DNA of 64,000 nt from JALOOB01 sp040766655 (GCA_040766655.1 JAXGQB010000006.1:310001-374000), one strand, 5' to 3'. Shown: positions 29,305 through 38,521, numbered from the stretch's first letter. The notes: generated from the letters alone by a model not told the origin. Program-made: numbers and translations.

Positions 29305-29886
29305 TCAGATCAGGTAGATGATCGTGAACAGGATGATCCATACCACGTCCACGAAATGCCAATACAAGCCGAAGATCTCGATGCGCATGTAGTTCGTCGG
29401 CGAAAAGCGATCCTTAAGCGCATCCCGCAGGAGTCCCGCGCACCACAGCAATCCGATGAAGACGTGGAAGCCGTGGAAACCGGTCACCGTGTAGAAGCCG
29501 CCGCCGAACAGGCTGCCGGACGGCGTGAAGTCGTGGCTGATCAGCTGGAAGTACTCGAAAACCTGCACCCCCAGGAAGGTCGCGCCGAGGGCGAGGGTCG
29601 CGGCCAGGTAGAGCTTCAGCTTGCGCCGGTCACCGTTCATGATGGCCTGCAAGGCAAGCACGACGGTGGTGCTCGATATGATCAGGACGAAGGTGTTGAC
29701 GGCCGTGAGCGGGACGTTGAGCACCTCGTTCGCCCCAGCCGGGCTCCGGGCCTTCATCTGCAGGAAGGCGCCGATGAGCGACGAAAAGAGCATGACCTCG
29801 GTGACCAGGAAGATCCACATGCCCAGCTTGCGGCTGTCGAGGCCGGTGCTGGTACGGGTGGGATCGATGTGCGCTGCTTCGCTCAT
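29305..29886 (-). CDS. coxC: Cytochrome c oxidase subunit III
   Basis: A 193-residue, five-helix subunit III that supports subunit I stability. Visible features are KLGMWIFLVTEVMLFSSLIG, GGFYTVTGFHGFHVFIGLLW and the C-terminal EIFGLYWHFVDVVWIILFTI. It lies 15 bases after coxA and 10 before coxD. Confidence 0.95.
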   Translation of the reverse strand: MSEAAHIDPTRTSTGLDSRKLGMWIFLVTEVMLFSSLIGAFLQMKARSPAGANEVLNVPLTAVNTFVLIISSTTVVLALQAIMNGDRRKLKLYLAATLALGATFLGVQVFEYFQLISHDFTPSGSLFGGGFYTVTGFHGFHVFIGLLWCAGLLRDALKDRFSPTNYMRIEIFGLYWHFVDVVWIILFTIIYLI

Positions 29887-29901
29887 GGGTGCTCCTCTGC
29901 C

Positions 29902-31512
29902 TCAGTTGACCGCTGGAACCGGGCGTTCGCCGTAGCCGTACGGATCGCTGTCGACCTCGGGCGGGGTCGGGAAGTTGTGCGTGGGCGGCGGCGACGTCGT
30001 CGTCCACTCCAGGCCGAACGCGCGCCACGGATTGGCCCCGGCCAGCGCGCCCTTGCGCAGGCTGATCAGCACGTTGGCGATGAAGGGGAATGTGCTGGTG
30101 GCTATGAGCATGGCGCCGACGGTGGACACCAGGTTCAGCGTGGTGAACGCGGGGTCGAAGTCGGCCACGCGGCGCGGCATGCCGTCAAGTCCCAGGGTAT
30201 GCTGGGGCAGGAAGGTCATATTGAAGCCGATGAAGTTCAGCCAGAAGTGCAGCTGGCCCAGCTTCTCGCTCAGCATCCGGCCGGTGATCTTGGGGAGCCA
30301 GTAGTAGAGCCCCGCATAGAGTGCGGTGACGCTGCCGCCGAAGAGCACGTAATGCAGGTGCGCGACGACGAAGTAGGTGTCCTGCACGTGGATGTCGATC
30401 GGAACGGAGGCCAGGAAGACGCCGCTGAGACCTCCGACGACGAACTGCGAGATGAATGCAAACGCGAAGAGCATGGACGTCGTGAATCGCAGCTTGCCGC
30501 CCCAGATGGTTGCCAGCCACGAGAAGATCTTCACGCCGGTCGGCACCGCGATGATCATCGATGTGATCATGAAGGGGATGCGCAGCAGCGGATCCATGCC
30601 GCTGGTGAACATGTGGTGGGCCCACACCAGGAACCCGAAGATGGCGATGGCCAGGCTCGAGACCGCGATCAGCTTGTAGCCGAAGATCGGCTTGCGACTG
30701 AACGCGGGCAGCACCTCGGAGATGATGCCGAAGCCGGGCAGCACCATGATGTAGACCGCCGGATGCGAGTAGAACCAGAAGAGGTTCTGCCACATCAGGG
30801 GATCGCCGCCTGCGTTGGCCGCGAAGAAGTTGGTGTTCAGGATGCGACTGAAGATCAGCAGGAAGAGTGCTCCCGACAGCACCGGCGTGCCCATCACGAC
30901 GATGATGGAGGTGGCCACCATGGCCCAGGCCATCAGCGGCACGCGGCCGAGGGTCATGCCCTTCGCGCGCATGTTGAAGATGGTCACCAGGAAGTTGACG
31001 CCGCCGAAGATGGACGAGAAGCCGATGAACTGGAGCGAGATGGCCCACAGGGTCTGGCCCGTGTGCGTCTGCAGGCTCAACGGCGGATAGGCAGTCCAGC
31101 CGCTTTCCGCGCCGCCCACGAAATACGCCACCGTCATGATGATGGCGCCGGGCAGAACTAACCAGTAAGACAGCGCGTTGAGGCGGGGAAAGGCCATGTC
31201 CTGTTGGCCCAGCTGCAGCGGCACCACGTAGTTGGCCAGCCCGACGAAGGCCGGGATGATCCAGAAGAAGATCATCAGCGTGCCGTGGATGGTGAAGAGC
31301 TGGTTGTAGGCCTGCCCGCCCACGAGCTGCTGTCCCGGTGCGGCCAGCTCGGTCCGGATGATGGTGGCCAGCAGGCCGCCGATCATGAAGAACGTGAACG
31401 CCGTCACCATGTATTGGATGCCGATGACCTTATGATCGGTGTTGAAGGTAAAGTAATCGCGCCAGGTCTGCGCGCCGTGGCGGACGAAGCCGCGTCGAGC
31501 CGTGTCTACCAT
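29902..31512 (-). CDS. coxA: Haem-copper oxidase subunit I, A2 type
   Basis: The catalytic subunit that reduces O2 to water and pumps protons. It has 536 residues and about 12 helices. The haem a His is in TIHGTLMIFFW, the CuB/Tyr helix is WFYSHPAVYIMVLPGFG, the CuB His pair is in VWAHHMFTSGMDP, and the haem a3/a ligands are in VQDTYFVVAHLHYVLFGG. The YSHPAV motif in place of GHPEV marks the A2 subgroup, where Tyr-Ser replaces the D-channel Glu. It follows coxB by 12 bases. Confidence 0.97.
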   Translation of the reverse strand: MVDTARRGFVRHGAQTWRDYFTFNTDHKVIGIQYMVTAFTFFMIGGLLATIIRTELAAPGQQLVGGQAYNQLFTIHGTLMIFFWIIPAFVGLANYVVPLQLGQQDMAFPRLNALSYWLVLPGAIIMTVAYFVGGAESGWTAYPPLSLQTHTGQTLWAISLQFIGFSSIFGGVNFLVTIFNMRAKGMTLGRVPLMAWAMVATSIIVVMGTPVLSGALFLLIFSRILNTNFFAANAGGDPLMWQNLFWFYSHPAVYIMVLPGFGIISEVLPAFSRKPIFGYKLIAVSSLAIAIFGFLVWAHHMFTSGMDPLLRIPFMITSMIIAVPTGVKIFSWLATIWGGKLRFTTSMLFAFAFISQFVVGGLSGVFLASVPIDIHVQDTYFVVAHLHYVLFGGSVTALYAGLYYWLPKITGRMLSEKLGQLHFWLNFIGFNMTFLPQHTLGLDGMPRRVADFDPAFTTLNLVSTVGAMLIATSTFPFIANVLISLRKGALAGANPWRAFGLEWTTTSPPPTHNFPTPPEVDSDPYGYGERPVPAVN

Positions 31513-31524
31513 CGTCGCATCACC

Positions 31525-32601
31525 TCATTTCATCTCCAGCAAGTACGTGACGAGCTTCGTCAGGTCCTCTTCCGCGAGGCGGAGCCCGTAGTCCTGCGGC
31601 ATCAGGTTGGCCGGGTAGCCCTCGACGATATGGGCGTTCGGTTTGACGATCGACTCGAGCGTGTACGCTTCGGCCGATTGTCCGGCCACCCGGTCAGGGG
31701 CAACCGCGGCGTAGCCGTCGAGTGCCGGCCCGAGCGCGCCGACCGCGCGTGCGTCCGCCAACGCGTGGCAGGCATTGCAGCCACTGTTGTTGAAGAGCTG
31801 TCTGCCCGCGAGCGCCGGGTCTGTGGCCGCAGCCGCGGCCTGGGCGGAGGTCGTCTGCTGGCTGGCGACCCAGGCGCGGAAGTCCGCGTCCGACTGCACG
31901 ATGATCTGCGACCGCATGACGGCGTGGCCTGCCCCGCACAGCTCCGTACACACGATGGGGTAGGCGCCGGTTTCCGTGCCCGTGATGTACGTCTCCGTCA
32001 CCCGATCGGGCATCACGTCCTTCTTGATGCGCATGTCGGGCACCCAGAACGAGTGGATGACGTCGGTCGAGCGCATCTTGAGGTGCACCTGCCGATCGAC
32101 GGGAACGTGCATCTCGGTGGCGGTCAGGTCCTGCTCGGGATAGTAGAACTCCCATGCGAACTGGAATCCCTTGACCTCCACCACCAGGGCGTCGTCCTGC
32201 GGCTGCTCGATATCGACGAGCACCTGGTAGCTCATGAAGCCCACGAAGAAGACCACGATCGCAGGGATCGCTGTCCACAGGAACTCCAGCCTGGTGTCGC
32301 CCCGCACCGGCGGACCGTCCGTGTCGTCGTCCGGCCGGCGCCCGAAGCGGACGATGGCGTAGAGCAGAAATCCCTGGACGATGACGAAGACGACGGTCGC
32401 AATGCCAAGCGTCAGGCTGAAGAGCTGGTCGATGCTGGCGCCTTCGATGGAGGTGGAGCGGCTCAGGATCGGGTTGTTGATGCCGACGACGAGGCCGGCA
32501 ACCACCGCGACGATGCCGATGACGATGGCCACCAGCCGGCTCGTCGTGTCGAACATGGCCGGCGCGCGGCCCGATGCATCAGATCTGGGGGCGTGGGACA
32601 T
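31525..32601 (-). CDS. coxB: Cytochrome c oxidase subunit II with fused cytochrome c (caa3 type)
   Basis: It receives electrons from cytochrome c. Two N-terminal membrane helices (LVAIVIGIVAVVAGLVVGIN and SLTLGIATVVFVIVQGFLLY) are followed by the cupredoxin domain with VIHSFWVPDMRIKKDVMPDR and the CuA ligands CTELCGAGHAVM. The C-terminus carries a cytochrome c domain with CNACH and a methionine in the NLMPQDYGLRLAEED region. The fused cytochrome makes this a caa3-type oxidase. It is the first gene of the coxBACD run. Confidence 0.96.
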   Translation of the reverse strand: MSHAPRSDASGRAPAMFDTTSRLVAIVIGIVAVVAGLVVGINNPILSRSTSIEGASIDQLFSLTLGIATVVFVIVQGFLLYAIVRFGRRPDDDTDGPPVRGDTRLEFLWTAIPAIVVFFVGFMSYQVLVDIEQPQDDALVVEVKGFQFAWEFYYPEQDLTATEMHVPVDRQVHLKMRSTDVIHSFWVPDMRIKKDVMPDRVTETYITGTETGAYPIVCTELCGAGHAVMRSQIIVQSDADFRAWVASQQTTSAQAAAAATDPALAGRQLFNNSGCNACHALADARAVGALGPALDGYAAVAPDRVAGQSAEAYTLESIVKPNAHIVEGYPANLMPQDYGLRLAEEDLTKLVTYLLEMK

Positions 32602-32687
32602 GGGACCTTCTCTCCAGGGTGGCGATCTAGGGCTTAACTCTAATCTGTCGGAGCGCCCCTTGTCAAGTCAACAGACGTTGGGCCAAG

Positions 32688-33446
32688 TCAGGGGCGCCGC
32701 AGTCGCTGAAAGGCCAATCCCGTGTAGCCTGCCACGGCGATGACGGCGAAGGCGAACCACTGGACGGCAAAGATGAGGTGCGAACCTTCGTCCAGGCTGA
32801 TGTCTGGCTGCGGCTTGGGGAAGGCGCGCGGCTCGCCGAGCCGCGGAGCCTCCTCTTCGATGAAGGCCGGCAGCAGCGGGTAGGGCAGCTGCTGGCTGAT
32901 CTTGGGCAGGTCGACGCGGTGCCAGGCATCGACGCGCGGTCCGCCGACCACCGGGAGCGGATCCTCCGGCCTCAGCCCGGGGCGCGGCTGCCCCTTGCGC
33001 AGGATGCCGGTGATCTCGACGTCGCCCGAGGCGCCGCGAAACCGCACCCGGTCGGTTGCGGACGCAAGCTCGTAGGGGATCCAGCCGCGATCGACCAGGA
33101 TCGCGGCGTCGCTGCCCGCGATGCGCAGGGGCACGAGCACGTGGACGCCGGGGAGTTCGTTCCACGTGCGATTGCGCAGCACCATCTCCTGCCCGTAGTC
33201 GAACCGGCCGCGCACGGTCGCGCGGCGCAGGTCGACCGCCTCGGGATCCAGCGGCTCGTCCGTGATAAGTAGTGGTGGCTCCTTGAGCCGCGCGATGAGC
33301 CGCGCGTTAGCCGCGCGGCGATCCTCCAGTCGCTGCAACTGCCACGCGCCCATCCGCACGAAGAAGGCCGCCAGCGCCACGATGAACACGGCGCCGAGCA
33401 GCCAGCCGACGCGCGTGCGGGTGGGACGCCGGGTCGGCGGGGTCAC
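32688..33446 (-). CDS. SURF1-family cytochrome oxidase assembly protein
   Basis: SURF1 helps insert haem a3 into subunit I. It has an N-terminal helix (GWLLGAVFIVALAAFFVRMG), the family start WQLQRLEDRRAANARLIARL, RATVRGRFDYGQEMVLRNRT, ILVDRGWIP, and a C-terminal helix (HLIFAVQWFAFAVIAVAGYT). I choose the GTG at 33446; a start at 33515 is possible but adds a low-complexity leader. It is upstream of coxB by 86 bases on the same strand. Confidence 0.85.
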   Translation of the reverse strand: MTPPTRRPTRTRVGWLLGAVFIVALAAFFVRMGAWQLQRLEDRRAANARLIARLKEPPLLITDEPLDPEAVDLRRATVRGRFDYGQEMVLRNRTWNELPGVHVLVPLRIAGSDAAILVDRGWIPYELASATDRVRFRGASGDVEITGILRKGQPRPGLRPEDPLPVVGGPRVDAWHRVDLPKISQQLPYPLLPAFIEEEAPRLGEPRAFPKPQPDISLDEGSHLIFAVQWFAFAVIAVAGYTGLAFQRLRRP

Positions 33447-33524
33447 GTGCCTGCTCGTGAATGAGATGTGATGGCGTCGCTCCTTATGCCCGGTCCTGTT
33501 TCTGATGCGTGGCACGGGGCCTTA

Positions 33525-33556
33525 AGGTGCCCGGCACTTCGAAGTGCCGGGCACCT
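33525..33556. repeat. 32-bp perfect palindrome, GGTGCCCGGCAC family, copy 1
   Basis: Arm AGGTGCCCGGCACTTC is followed by its exact complement, between the stop of the HD-domain gene and the SURF1 gene. A second member lies at 38997-39029; both are preceded by CTTA. Confidence 0.75.
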
Positions 33557-33574
33557 GGAATAGGTCACGCGCCC

Positions 33575-34174
33575 TTACGCTCTGGGCGCGGCGAGGCGGC
33601 CGTCGAGGCCCAGGTCCGCGGCGGCCAGCTTCATCCCCTCGAGGACGATGCGGACGTGCTCCCAGAGATCGAGCCCAAGCTCGGCTGCACCCTCTTCGAT
33701 GTCGGCGCGGTTCACGGCTGCGGCGAAGACCTTGTCCTTCCATTTCTTCTTCACCGAGCTGACCTCCACGTCGCGCAGGTCCTTGCTCGGCCGCACGTAG
33801 GCCACGGCCATGATAAGCCCCGTCAGCTCGTCGCTCGCGTAGAGCGCGGAGGCCAGCCTGGTGCGTCGCGGGATGCCCAGGAACGGTGCGTGGCCCGCCA
33901 CTGCCTCGATCATCTCCTCCGGATAGCCCCACTCGCGGAACATGCGCAGCGCGGTGCGCGGATGGCCATCGACCTGGTCGTCCATGTCCGGGTGACGCTC
34001 GAAATCGAGGTCGTGCAGCAGGGCGGTCACGCCCCAGAACTCCTCGTCCTCGCCGAAGTGGCGCGCGTAGGCGCGCACGGCCGCCTCCACGGCCAGGACG
34101 TGTTTGCGCAGGCTGTCGCTGCCGATCCACTCGCAGACGATCTGCCAGGCCTCTTGCCGGTCAGGCAAAGCCAT
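33575..34174 (-). CDS. HD-domain hydrolase
   Basis: A 199-residue protein of the HD superfamily (metal-dependent phosphohydrolases). It shows an N-terminal helix with LRKHVLAVEAAVRAYARHFG, the metal-binding HD pair in LLHDLDFERHPD, DGHPRTALRMFREWG and GHAPFLGIPRRTRLA. The substrate is unknown. It starts at ATG 34174 and is transcribed away from the response-regulator gene. Confidence 0.88.
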   Translation of the reverse strand: MALPDRQEAWQIVCEWIGSDSLRKHVLAVEAAVRAYARHFGEDEEFWGVTALLHDLDFERHPDMDDQVDGHPRTALRMFREWGYPEEMIEAVAGHAPFLGIPRRTRLASALYASDELTGLIMAVAYVRPSKDLRDVEVSSVKKKWKDKVFAAAVNRADIEEGAAELGLDLWEHVRIVLEGMKLAAADLGLDGRLAAPRA

Positions 34175-34297
34175 GTCTCTACCTCCAACTACGTGTTCGG
34201 GCGGACGCAGGCCGTCCCCCCACCTGATGGCGCCCGATTATAGCGCGTTTTGCCCCATGATGCGAGCCGTCAAACCTTGTTACGATCACGCTACCGA

Positions 34298-34326
34298 TTG
34301 ACAGAATCGTGATTTCCCCGTACATT
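34298..34326 (+). promoter_or_regulatory. Promoter of the response-regulator gene
   Basis: TTGACA at 34298-34303, a 17-base spacer and TACATT at 34321-34326. An inverted repeat ATCACG...CGTGAT (34285-34313) spans the -35 box and could be an operator, perhaps for the regulator itself. Confidence 0.55.
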
Positions 34327-34394
34327 TGCCGTAGCCCCGGTGGGTTGGGCGGCTGTGCGTCTTTGTGTGAGGCATTTCTCGGCAGGAGTTGGGC

Positions 34395-35024
34395 ATGATA
34401 CGGGTTCTGATGGCAGATGACCACGCAATCGTCCGGAAGGGGCTGCGGCAGATCCTGGCGGAGGGCGAGCTGCCCTGCGAAGTGGAAGAGGCGACCAGCG
34501 GCCGCGAGGTACTCAAGAAGATCTACGATGCGGACTGGGATATCCTGGTCCTGGACATCTCGCTGCCCGATCAGAGCGGCCTGGACCTCGTCAAGGAACT
34601 GAAACATCTCCGGCCCAGGCTACCCATCCTCATCCTGAGCGTCCACCCCGAGGATCAATATGCCGTGCGCGCGCTGAAGGCGGGCGTGGCGGGTTACCTC
34701 AACAAGGACAGCGCGCCGGACCAATTGGTGCAGGCGGTCCAACGCATCGTAGGCGGCGGCAAGTACATCAGCCAGTCGCTCGCCGAGATGTTGGCTATGA
34801 ACGTCGGCGGCGAGGGGCAAGGGGCGCCGCACGAGTCGCTGTCCGACCGCGAGTTCTCCGTGCTGCTGCACATCGGCAAGGGCAAGTCCGTCACGGAGAT
34901 CGCGGACGAGCTTGGGCTGAGCGTCAAGACCATCAGCACCTACCGGACGCGCATCCTCGAGAAGATGAACATGACTTCGAACGCAGACATGATCCGGTAC
35001 GCGATCGAAGCGAATCTCGTGTGA
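34395..35024 (+). CDS. NarL/LuxR-type response regulator (orphan)
   Basis: A two-domain transcription regulator. The receiver has the acidic pair in MADDHAIVRKG, the phospho-Asp in DILVLDISLPDQSGLDLV, the Thr/Ser position in LILSVHP and the Lys in YLNKDSAPDQL. The C-terminal HTH is of LuxR type (LSDREFSVLLHIGKGKSVTE, GLSVKTISTYRTRILEKM). The ATG at 34395 follows AGGAG and is preferred over a TTG two codons upstream. No histidine kinase is adjacent. Confidence 0.95.
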   Translation: MIRVLMADDHAIVRKGLRQILAEGELPCEVEEATSGREVLKKIYDADWDILVLDISLPDQSGLDLVKELKHLRPRLPILILSVHPEDQYAVRALKAGVAGYLNKDSAPDQLVQAVQRIVGGGKYISQSLAEMLAMNVGGEGQGAPHESLSDREFSVLLHIGKGKSVTEIADELGLSVKTISTYRTRILEKMNMTSNADMIRYAIEANLV

Positions 35025-35041
35025 CGGGGGCCTGATCCGAT

Positions 35042-36328
35042 ATGTCCACATTCTTCCCGGTCTCCGGGCAGGACGACGACCAGGATCGGGGCAATTCTCT
35101 GACGCGCCTCACGCCGCGCACCGTCGCGCTCGGTGCATTCATCGTCGCGCTGGTCGGCTTCCTGTTCGTCTTCACCATTCGCTTCCATCTCATCCTGTTC
35201 CTGTTTCTCGTGGCGCTGATCATCGCGACCGTCACGCGGCCGGCCGTCGACTGGCTCGCCCGCCGCGGCATCCGGCCCAAGCTCGGCGTGGTGCTGGTGT
35301 TTCTGGTACTCCTGGCGGCAATTGCGGTGTTCGTCGCACTGGTGGCGCCGCTGATCGCGGGCCAGGTAAGCGCAGTGACCAACCGGCTGCCGCAGATGTA
35401 CGCGGACCTGCGCGAGTCGCTGGTTGCAACCAGCAATCGTCTCGTCCAGCGCCTGGCGTATGGGTTGCCACGCACGCTGCCTCTGAGTTCACTCATGCCC
35501 GCACCGGCTGCGAACGGCGAGCCATCCCTCGGACCGTTGCTTTCCTACGTCCGGGTGGGCGCCAAGGGCGGATTCCTGATGATCGCGACGCTGGCGCTGG
35601 CGCTCTATTGGGTGCTGGAGGGCGAGCTGATCACGCGCCGCGGGCTCTTCTTCGTGGCCGCGGAGCGGCGCGAGAAGGTCCGGGAACTGTGGGCCGAGAT
35701 GGAGGGCAAGATCGGCGCGTTCTTCCGCGGCCAGCTCATCCTCATGGGCATCGTGGCCGTGCTCTCTGCCGCCGGCTACCTGGTCATCGGACTGCCGTAC
35801 GCGCTCGGCCTGGCGCTCATCGCGGGCGTCTGCGAGGCGATCCCCATGATCGGGCCGACGCTCGGCATGGTGCCGGCCATCCTGGTCGCGGTCTCCCTGG
35901 CGCCCGACAAACTGCTTGCGGTCGTGGTGGTGGGCATCGTCGTCCAGCTCCTGGAGAACAACCTGCTCGTCCCGCGCGTCATGGACCAATCGGTCGGGGT
36001 CAACCCCATCGTGACAATCCTGGCCATCGCAGCGTTCGGCGGGCTGTTCGGGATCGCCGGTTCGCTGTTGGCCATCCCCCTTGCTGCCATGGTTCAGATC
36101 GTCGTTGGCAGGCTGATCGCCCTGCGTGAGACGGCGCCGGAGGTCGGCCGCGGCCGCGCCGGCGCTTTGCGACTCGATGCGCGCGGCATCGTGGCGGACG
36201 TGCGAGGGGGCGCTGCGGCCGAAGACGGGGATGAGGCGACGTCATCGAGCGATCGTGCGGCCGACATGATCGAGTCGATCGCGGCGGACCTGGATGCGCT
36301 GTTGGCATCGGTGGAGGCAGACGCATGA
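35042..36328 (+). CDS. AI-2E/PerM family membrane protein, first of pair
   Basis: A 428-residue polytopic protein of the AI-2E transporter (PerM/YdiK) family. It shows VTRPAVDWLARRGIRPKLGV, ALYWVLEGELITRRGLFFVA, the PMIGPTLGMVPAILVAVSL gate segment, and ENNLLVPRVMDQSVGVNPIV, which is a family hallmark. Members have been linked to AI-2 export, Na+/H+ antiport or permease-like roles, so the substrate is open. A charged C-terminal tail follows the last helix. The stop overlaps the next start (ATGA). Confidence 0.9.
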   Translation: MSTFFPVSGQDDDQDRGNSLTRLTPRTVALGAFIVALVGFLFVFTIRFHLILFLFLVALIIATVTRPAVDWLARRGIRPKLGVVLVFLVLLAAIAVFVALVAPLIAGQVSAVTNRLPQMYADLRESLVATSNRLVQRLAYGLPRTLPLSSLMPAPAANGEPSLGPLLSYVRVGAKGGFLMIATLALALYWVLEGELITRRGLFFVAAERREKVRELWAEMEGKIGAFFRGQLILMGIVAVLSAAGYLVIGLPYALGLALIAGVCEAIPMIGPTLGMVPAILVAVSLAPDKLLAVVVVGIVVQLLENNLLVPRVMDQSVGVNPIVTILAIAAFGGLFGIAGSLLAIPLAAMVQIVVGRLIALRETAPEVGRGRAGALRLDARGIVADVRGGAAAEDGDEATSSSDRAADMIESIAADLDALLASVEADA

Positions 36329-37518
36329 AGCGCTTCACGCTGCTCGTGGCGGTTGTCTTCGCCGTCGGCCTCGGCCTCGTCCTTGCCTGGCGGCTGTCCG
36401 ACATCATCCTGATGTTCATCGCATCGTTGGCGGTGGCCGCCACCTTGCGCGCGCCCATCGAGTGGCTCGCTGCGCGCCGCGTGCCGCGGGCGCTGGCCAC
36501 TGCACTGATGTACCTGGGCCTGATCGGCGCAGGCCTGGGCCTGTTCATCCTCCTGTACGAGGCGCTTGGAGACGAGCTTGGTGCGCTCTCTGAAGAGCTC
36601 AGCGTGATCTATGCCCGCATCGGACAGCTGCTTTCCGGCTTCAGGGGCGAATACGGTTCGGCGTTCACCGCGCGCTTCCCCACCCCCGAGCAGCTGACAC
36701 AGCTGCTGACGGACAGCAACGTGGGCGACATGGAGCGCGCGGTGCTCGGAGCAGGTCAGAGCGTGGCGCGAACGCTCACGGACGCTATCCTGGCGCTGAT
36801 CCTCAGCATCTACTGGACCGCGGACCGGCTGCGCTTCGAGCGGCTCGCGCTGTCGTTCGTGCCGGCGCATCGCCGGGGCAACGTACGTGACACCTGGCGC
36901 GCGCTCGAAGATGGGCTGGGGCGTTACCTGCGCAGCGAGCTGCTGCAGGGCCTGCTCGTCGGCGTGCTGCTGTGGCCCATCTTCCGACTGCTGGGGTTGA
37001 ACTGGCCGGTGTTCTGGGCGCTGGCCGCGGCGCTGTCGTGGCTGGTGCCATTGGTAGGTGGCTTCATCGTGATCGTGCCGCTGTGGCTGGTCGTTTGGGT
37101 GCAGTCGGGCGTGCTGATCGCCACATCGGCGGTCGCCGTTGCGCTCGTCGTGATGGCCCTGCTGGAGTTCGTCCTGGAGCGCCGGCTGTACGTCCGCGAG
37201 CGCGGGATGAGCGTGCTGACGATCGCCATCGCGCTGATCATGGCCGACGCGTTCGGGCTGCTCGGCCTGCTGCTCGCGCCGCCGCTCGCCGCCATGATCC
37301 ACATCTTGCTGCGGGAATTGGCCAATCCCACCGCGCCCCGGTCATCGCAACCTGCGCTGGCAGCCGACATCGCCGCGCTGCAGGCCCGCCTTGCCACGGC
37401 GAGGTCGCTCATCGTGGCGGCGGAGGATGGCAGCCATCGCCGCCTGGAGAACATCGCCGACCGGCTGGATCGCCTGCTCGGTGAGGCGAGCCGCGGTCAG
37501 GGAGGGGCGACGTCGTGA
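36325..37518 (+). CDS. AI-2E/PerM family membrane protein, second of pair
   Basis: A 397-residue paralogue of the previous protein. It shows ATLRAPIEWLAARRVPRALA, ALILSIYWTADRLRFERLAL, WLVPLVGGFIVIVPLWLVVW and VLERRLYVRERGMSVLTIAI. Several family motifs are more diverged than in the first copy (for example, no ENNLLVPRV). It overlaps both neighbours by 4 bases, so the three proteins are made together. A heteromeric complex of the two PerM-like proteins is an inference. Confidence 0.87.
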   Translation: MKRFTLLVAVVFAVGLGLVLAWRLSDIILMFIASLAVAATLRAPIEWLAARRVPRALATALMYLGLIGAGLGLFILLYEALGDELGALSEELSVIYARIGQLLSGFRGEYGSAFTARFPTPEQLTQLLTDSNVGDMERAVLGAGQSVARTLTDAILALILSIYWTADRLRFERLALSFVPAHRRGNVRDTWRALEDGLGRYLRSELLQGLLVGVLLWPIFRLLGLNWPVFWALAAALSWLVPLVGGFIVIVPLWLVVWVQSGVLIATSAVAVALVVMALLEFVLERRLYVRERGMSVLTIAIALIMADAFGLLGLLLAPPLAAMIHILLRELANPTAPRSSQPALAADIAALQARLATARSLIVAAEDGSHRRLENIADRLDRLLGEASRGQGGATS

Positions 37519-38405
37519 AAGCCGCCGATGTCGCGCGGGGGCCGCTTGGCCTGCTGAAAGCCACGGTTGCCGAATGGCAGGCGGACCGGGCGCCGCGCCA
37601 CGCGGCCGCCCTGGCCTATCACACGCTCTTCGCCATCGCGCCGTTGCTGGTCATCTCGGTGGGTGTCGCAGGCTTCATCCTGGGTCCCGCGGCCACCCGC
37701 GAGAATGTGGTCGGCCAGGTGCTCCGCTACACGGGCAGCGAGGACATCGCCGCGCTGGTCCAGACCATCATCGAGCAGAGCGCGCGGCCCACTGCGAGCG
37801 TCGCGGCGACGGTCGCGGGCGTGGTCATGCTGCTTTGGGGTGCGTCCAACCTGTTTGGCGAGCTTAAGAAGTCGCTCAACGACATCTGGAGCGTGCCGCC
37901 CCGCAAACAGGGCTCGATCGTCCGGCTGGCGCTGGATCGCGCCATGGCGCTTGCCATGGTCATGGGCACGGGTGCGCTGCTCCTCGCGTCGCTCGTCCTG
38001 ACGACCGCGCTGGCTGCGACCAGCCAGCGGCTCGCGGGCGGCTGGATCACGCAGGTCCTGGCATTCCTAGGGTTCTACGCAGTCACCCTGCTCATCTTCG
38101 CTGCGATCTATCGCTTTCTGCCCGACGTGCGCATCGCGTGGCGCGACGTGTGGGTGGGCGCGGCCATCACCGCACTGCTCTTCTCCATCGGGCGCCTGCT
38201 CATCGGCCTCTACCTCGGCTTCTCCTCCGCCGGATCCGCGTTCGGCGCGGCCGGCTCGCTCGTCGTCGTCTTGTTGTGGATCTTCTACTCCGCGCAGATC
38301 TTCTTCTTCGGCGCGGAGTTCACCCAGGTCTTCGCGCGCTCGCGCGGCTCGCGGGCGTTCGAGCGCGAGCGGCTGGATGCACCCGTCGATGAGGCGTCCG
38401 TGTAG
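37515..38405 (+). CDS. YihY/BrkB family membrane protein
   Basis: A polytopic inner-membrane protein of the YihY/UPF0761 (formerly RNase BN) family. It has the N-terminal RHAAALAYHTLFAIAPLLVI, LWGASNLFGELKKSLNDIWS, RFLPDVRIAWRDVWVGAAIT and the conserved end SLVVVLLWIFYSAQIFFFGA EFTQVF. The function is unknown; members have been described as transporter-like. The GTG start at 37515 overlaps the previous stop. Confidence 0.92.
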   Translation: MKAADVARGPLGLLKATVAEWQADRAPRHAAALAYHTLFAIAPLLVISVGVAGFILGPAATRENVVGQVLRYTGSEDIAALVQTIIEQSARPTASVAATVAGVVMLLWGASNLFGELKKSLNDIWSVPPRKQGSIVRLALDRAMALAMVMGTGALLLASLVLTTALAATSQRLAGGWITQVLAFLGFYAVTLLIFAAIYRFLPDVRIAWRDVWVGAAITALLFSIGRLLIGLYLGFSSAGSAFGAAGSLVVVLLWIFYSAQIFFFGAEFTQVFARSRGSRAFERERLDAPVDEASV

Positions 38406-38521
38406 GACTCGTCCCACAGAAGCATCCGCACTTGGCCGATAGACGGCGGCCCCGGCATCCCCTATACTGAAGCCAGCAATCGAGGAGAACACGATACAAT
38501 CTACATGAGGAGAGTGTTTTA

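Noticed and set aside
29203..31161. 652-codon plus-strand frame opposite the cox genes
   Set aside because: Low-complexity Asp/Glu/His/Arg-rich product, antisense to intact coxC and coxA.
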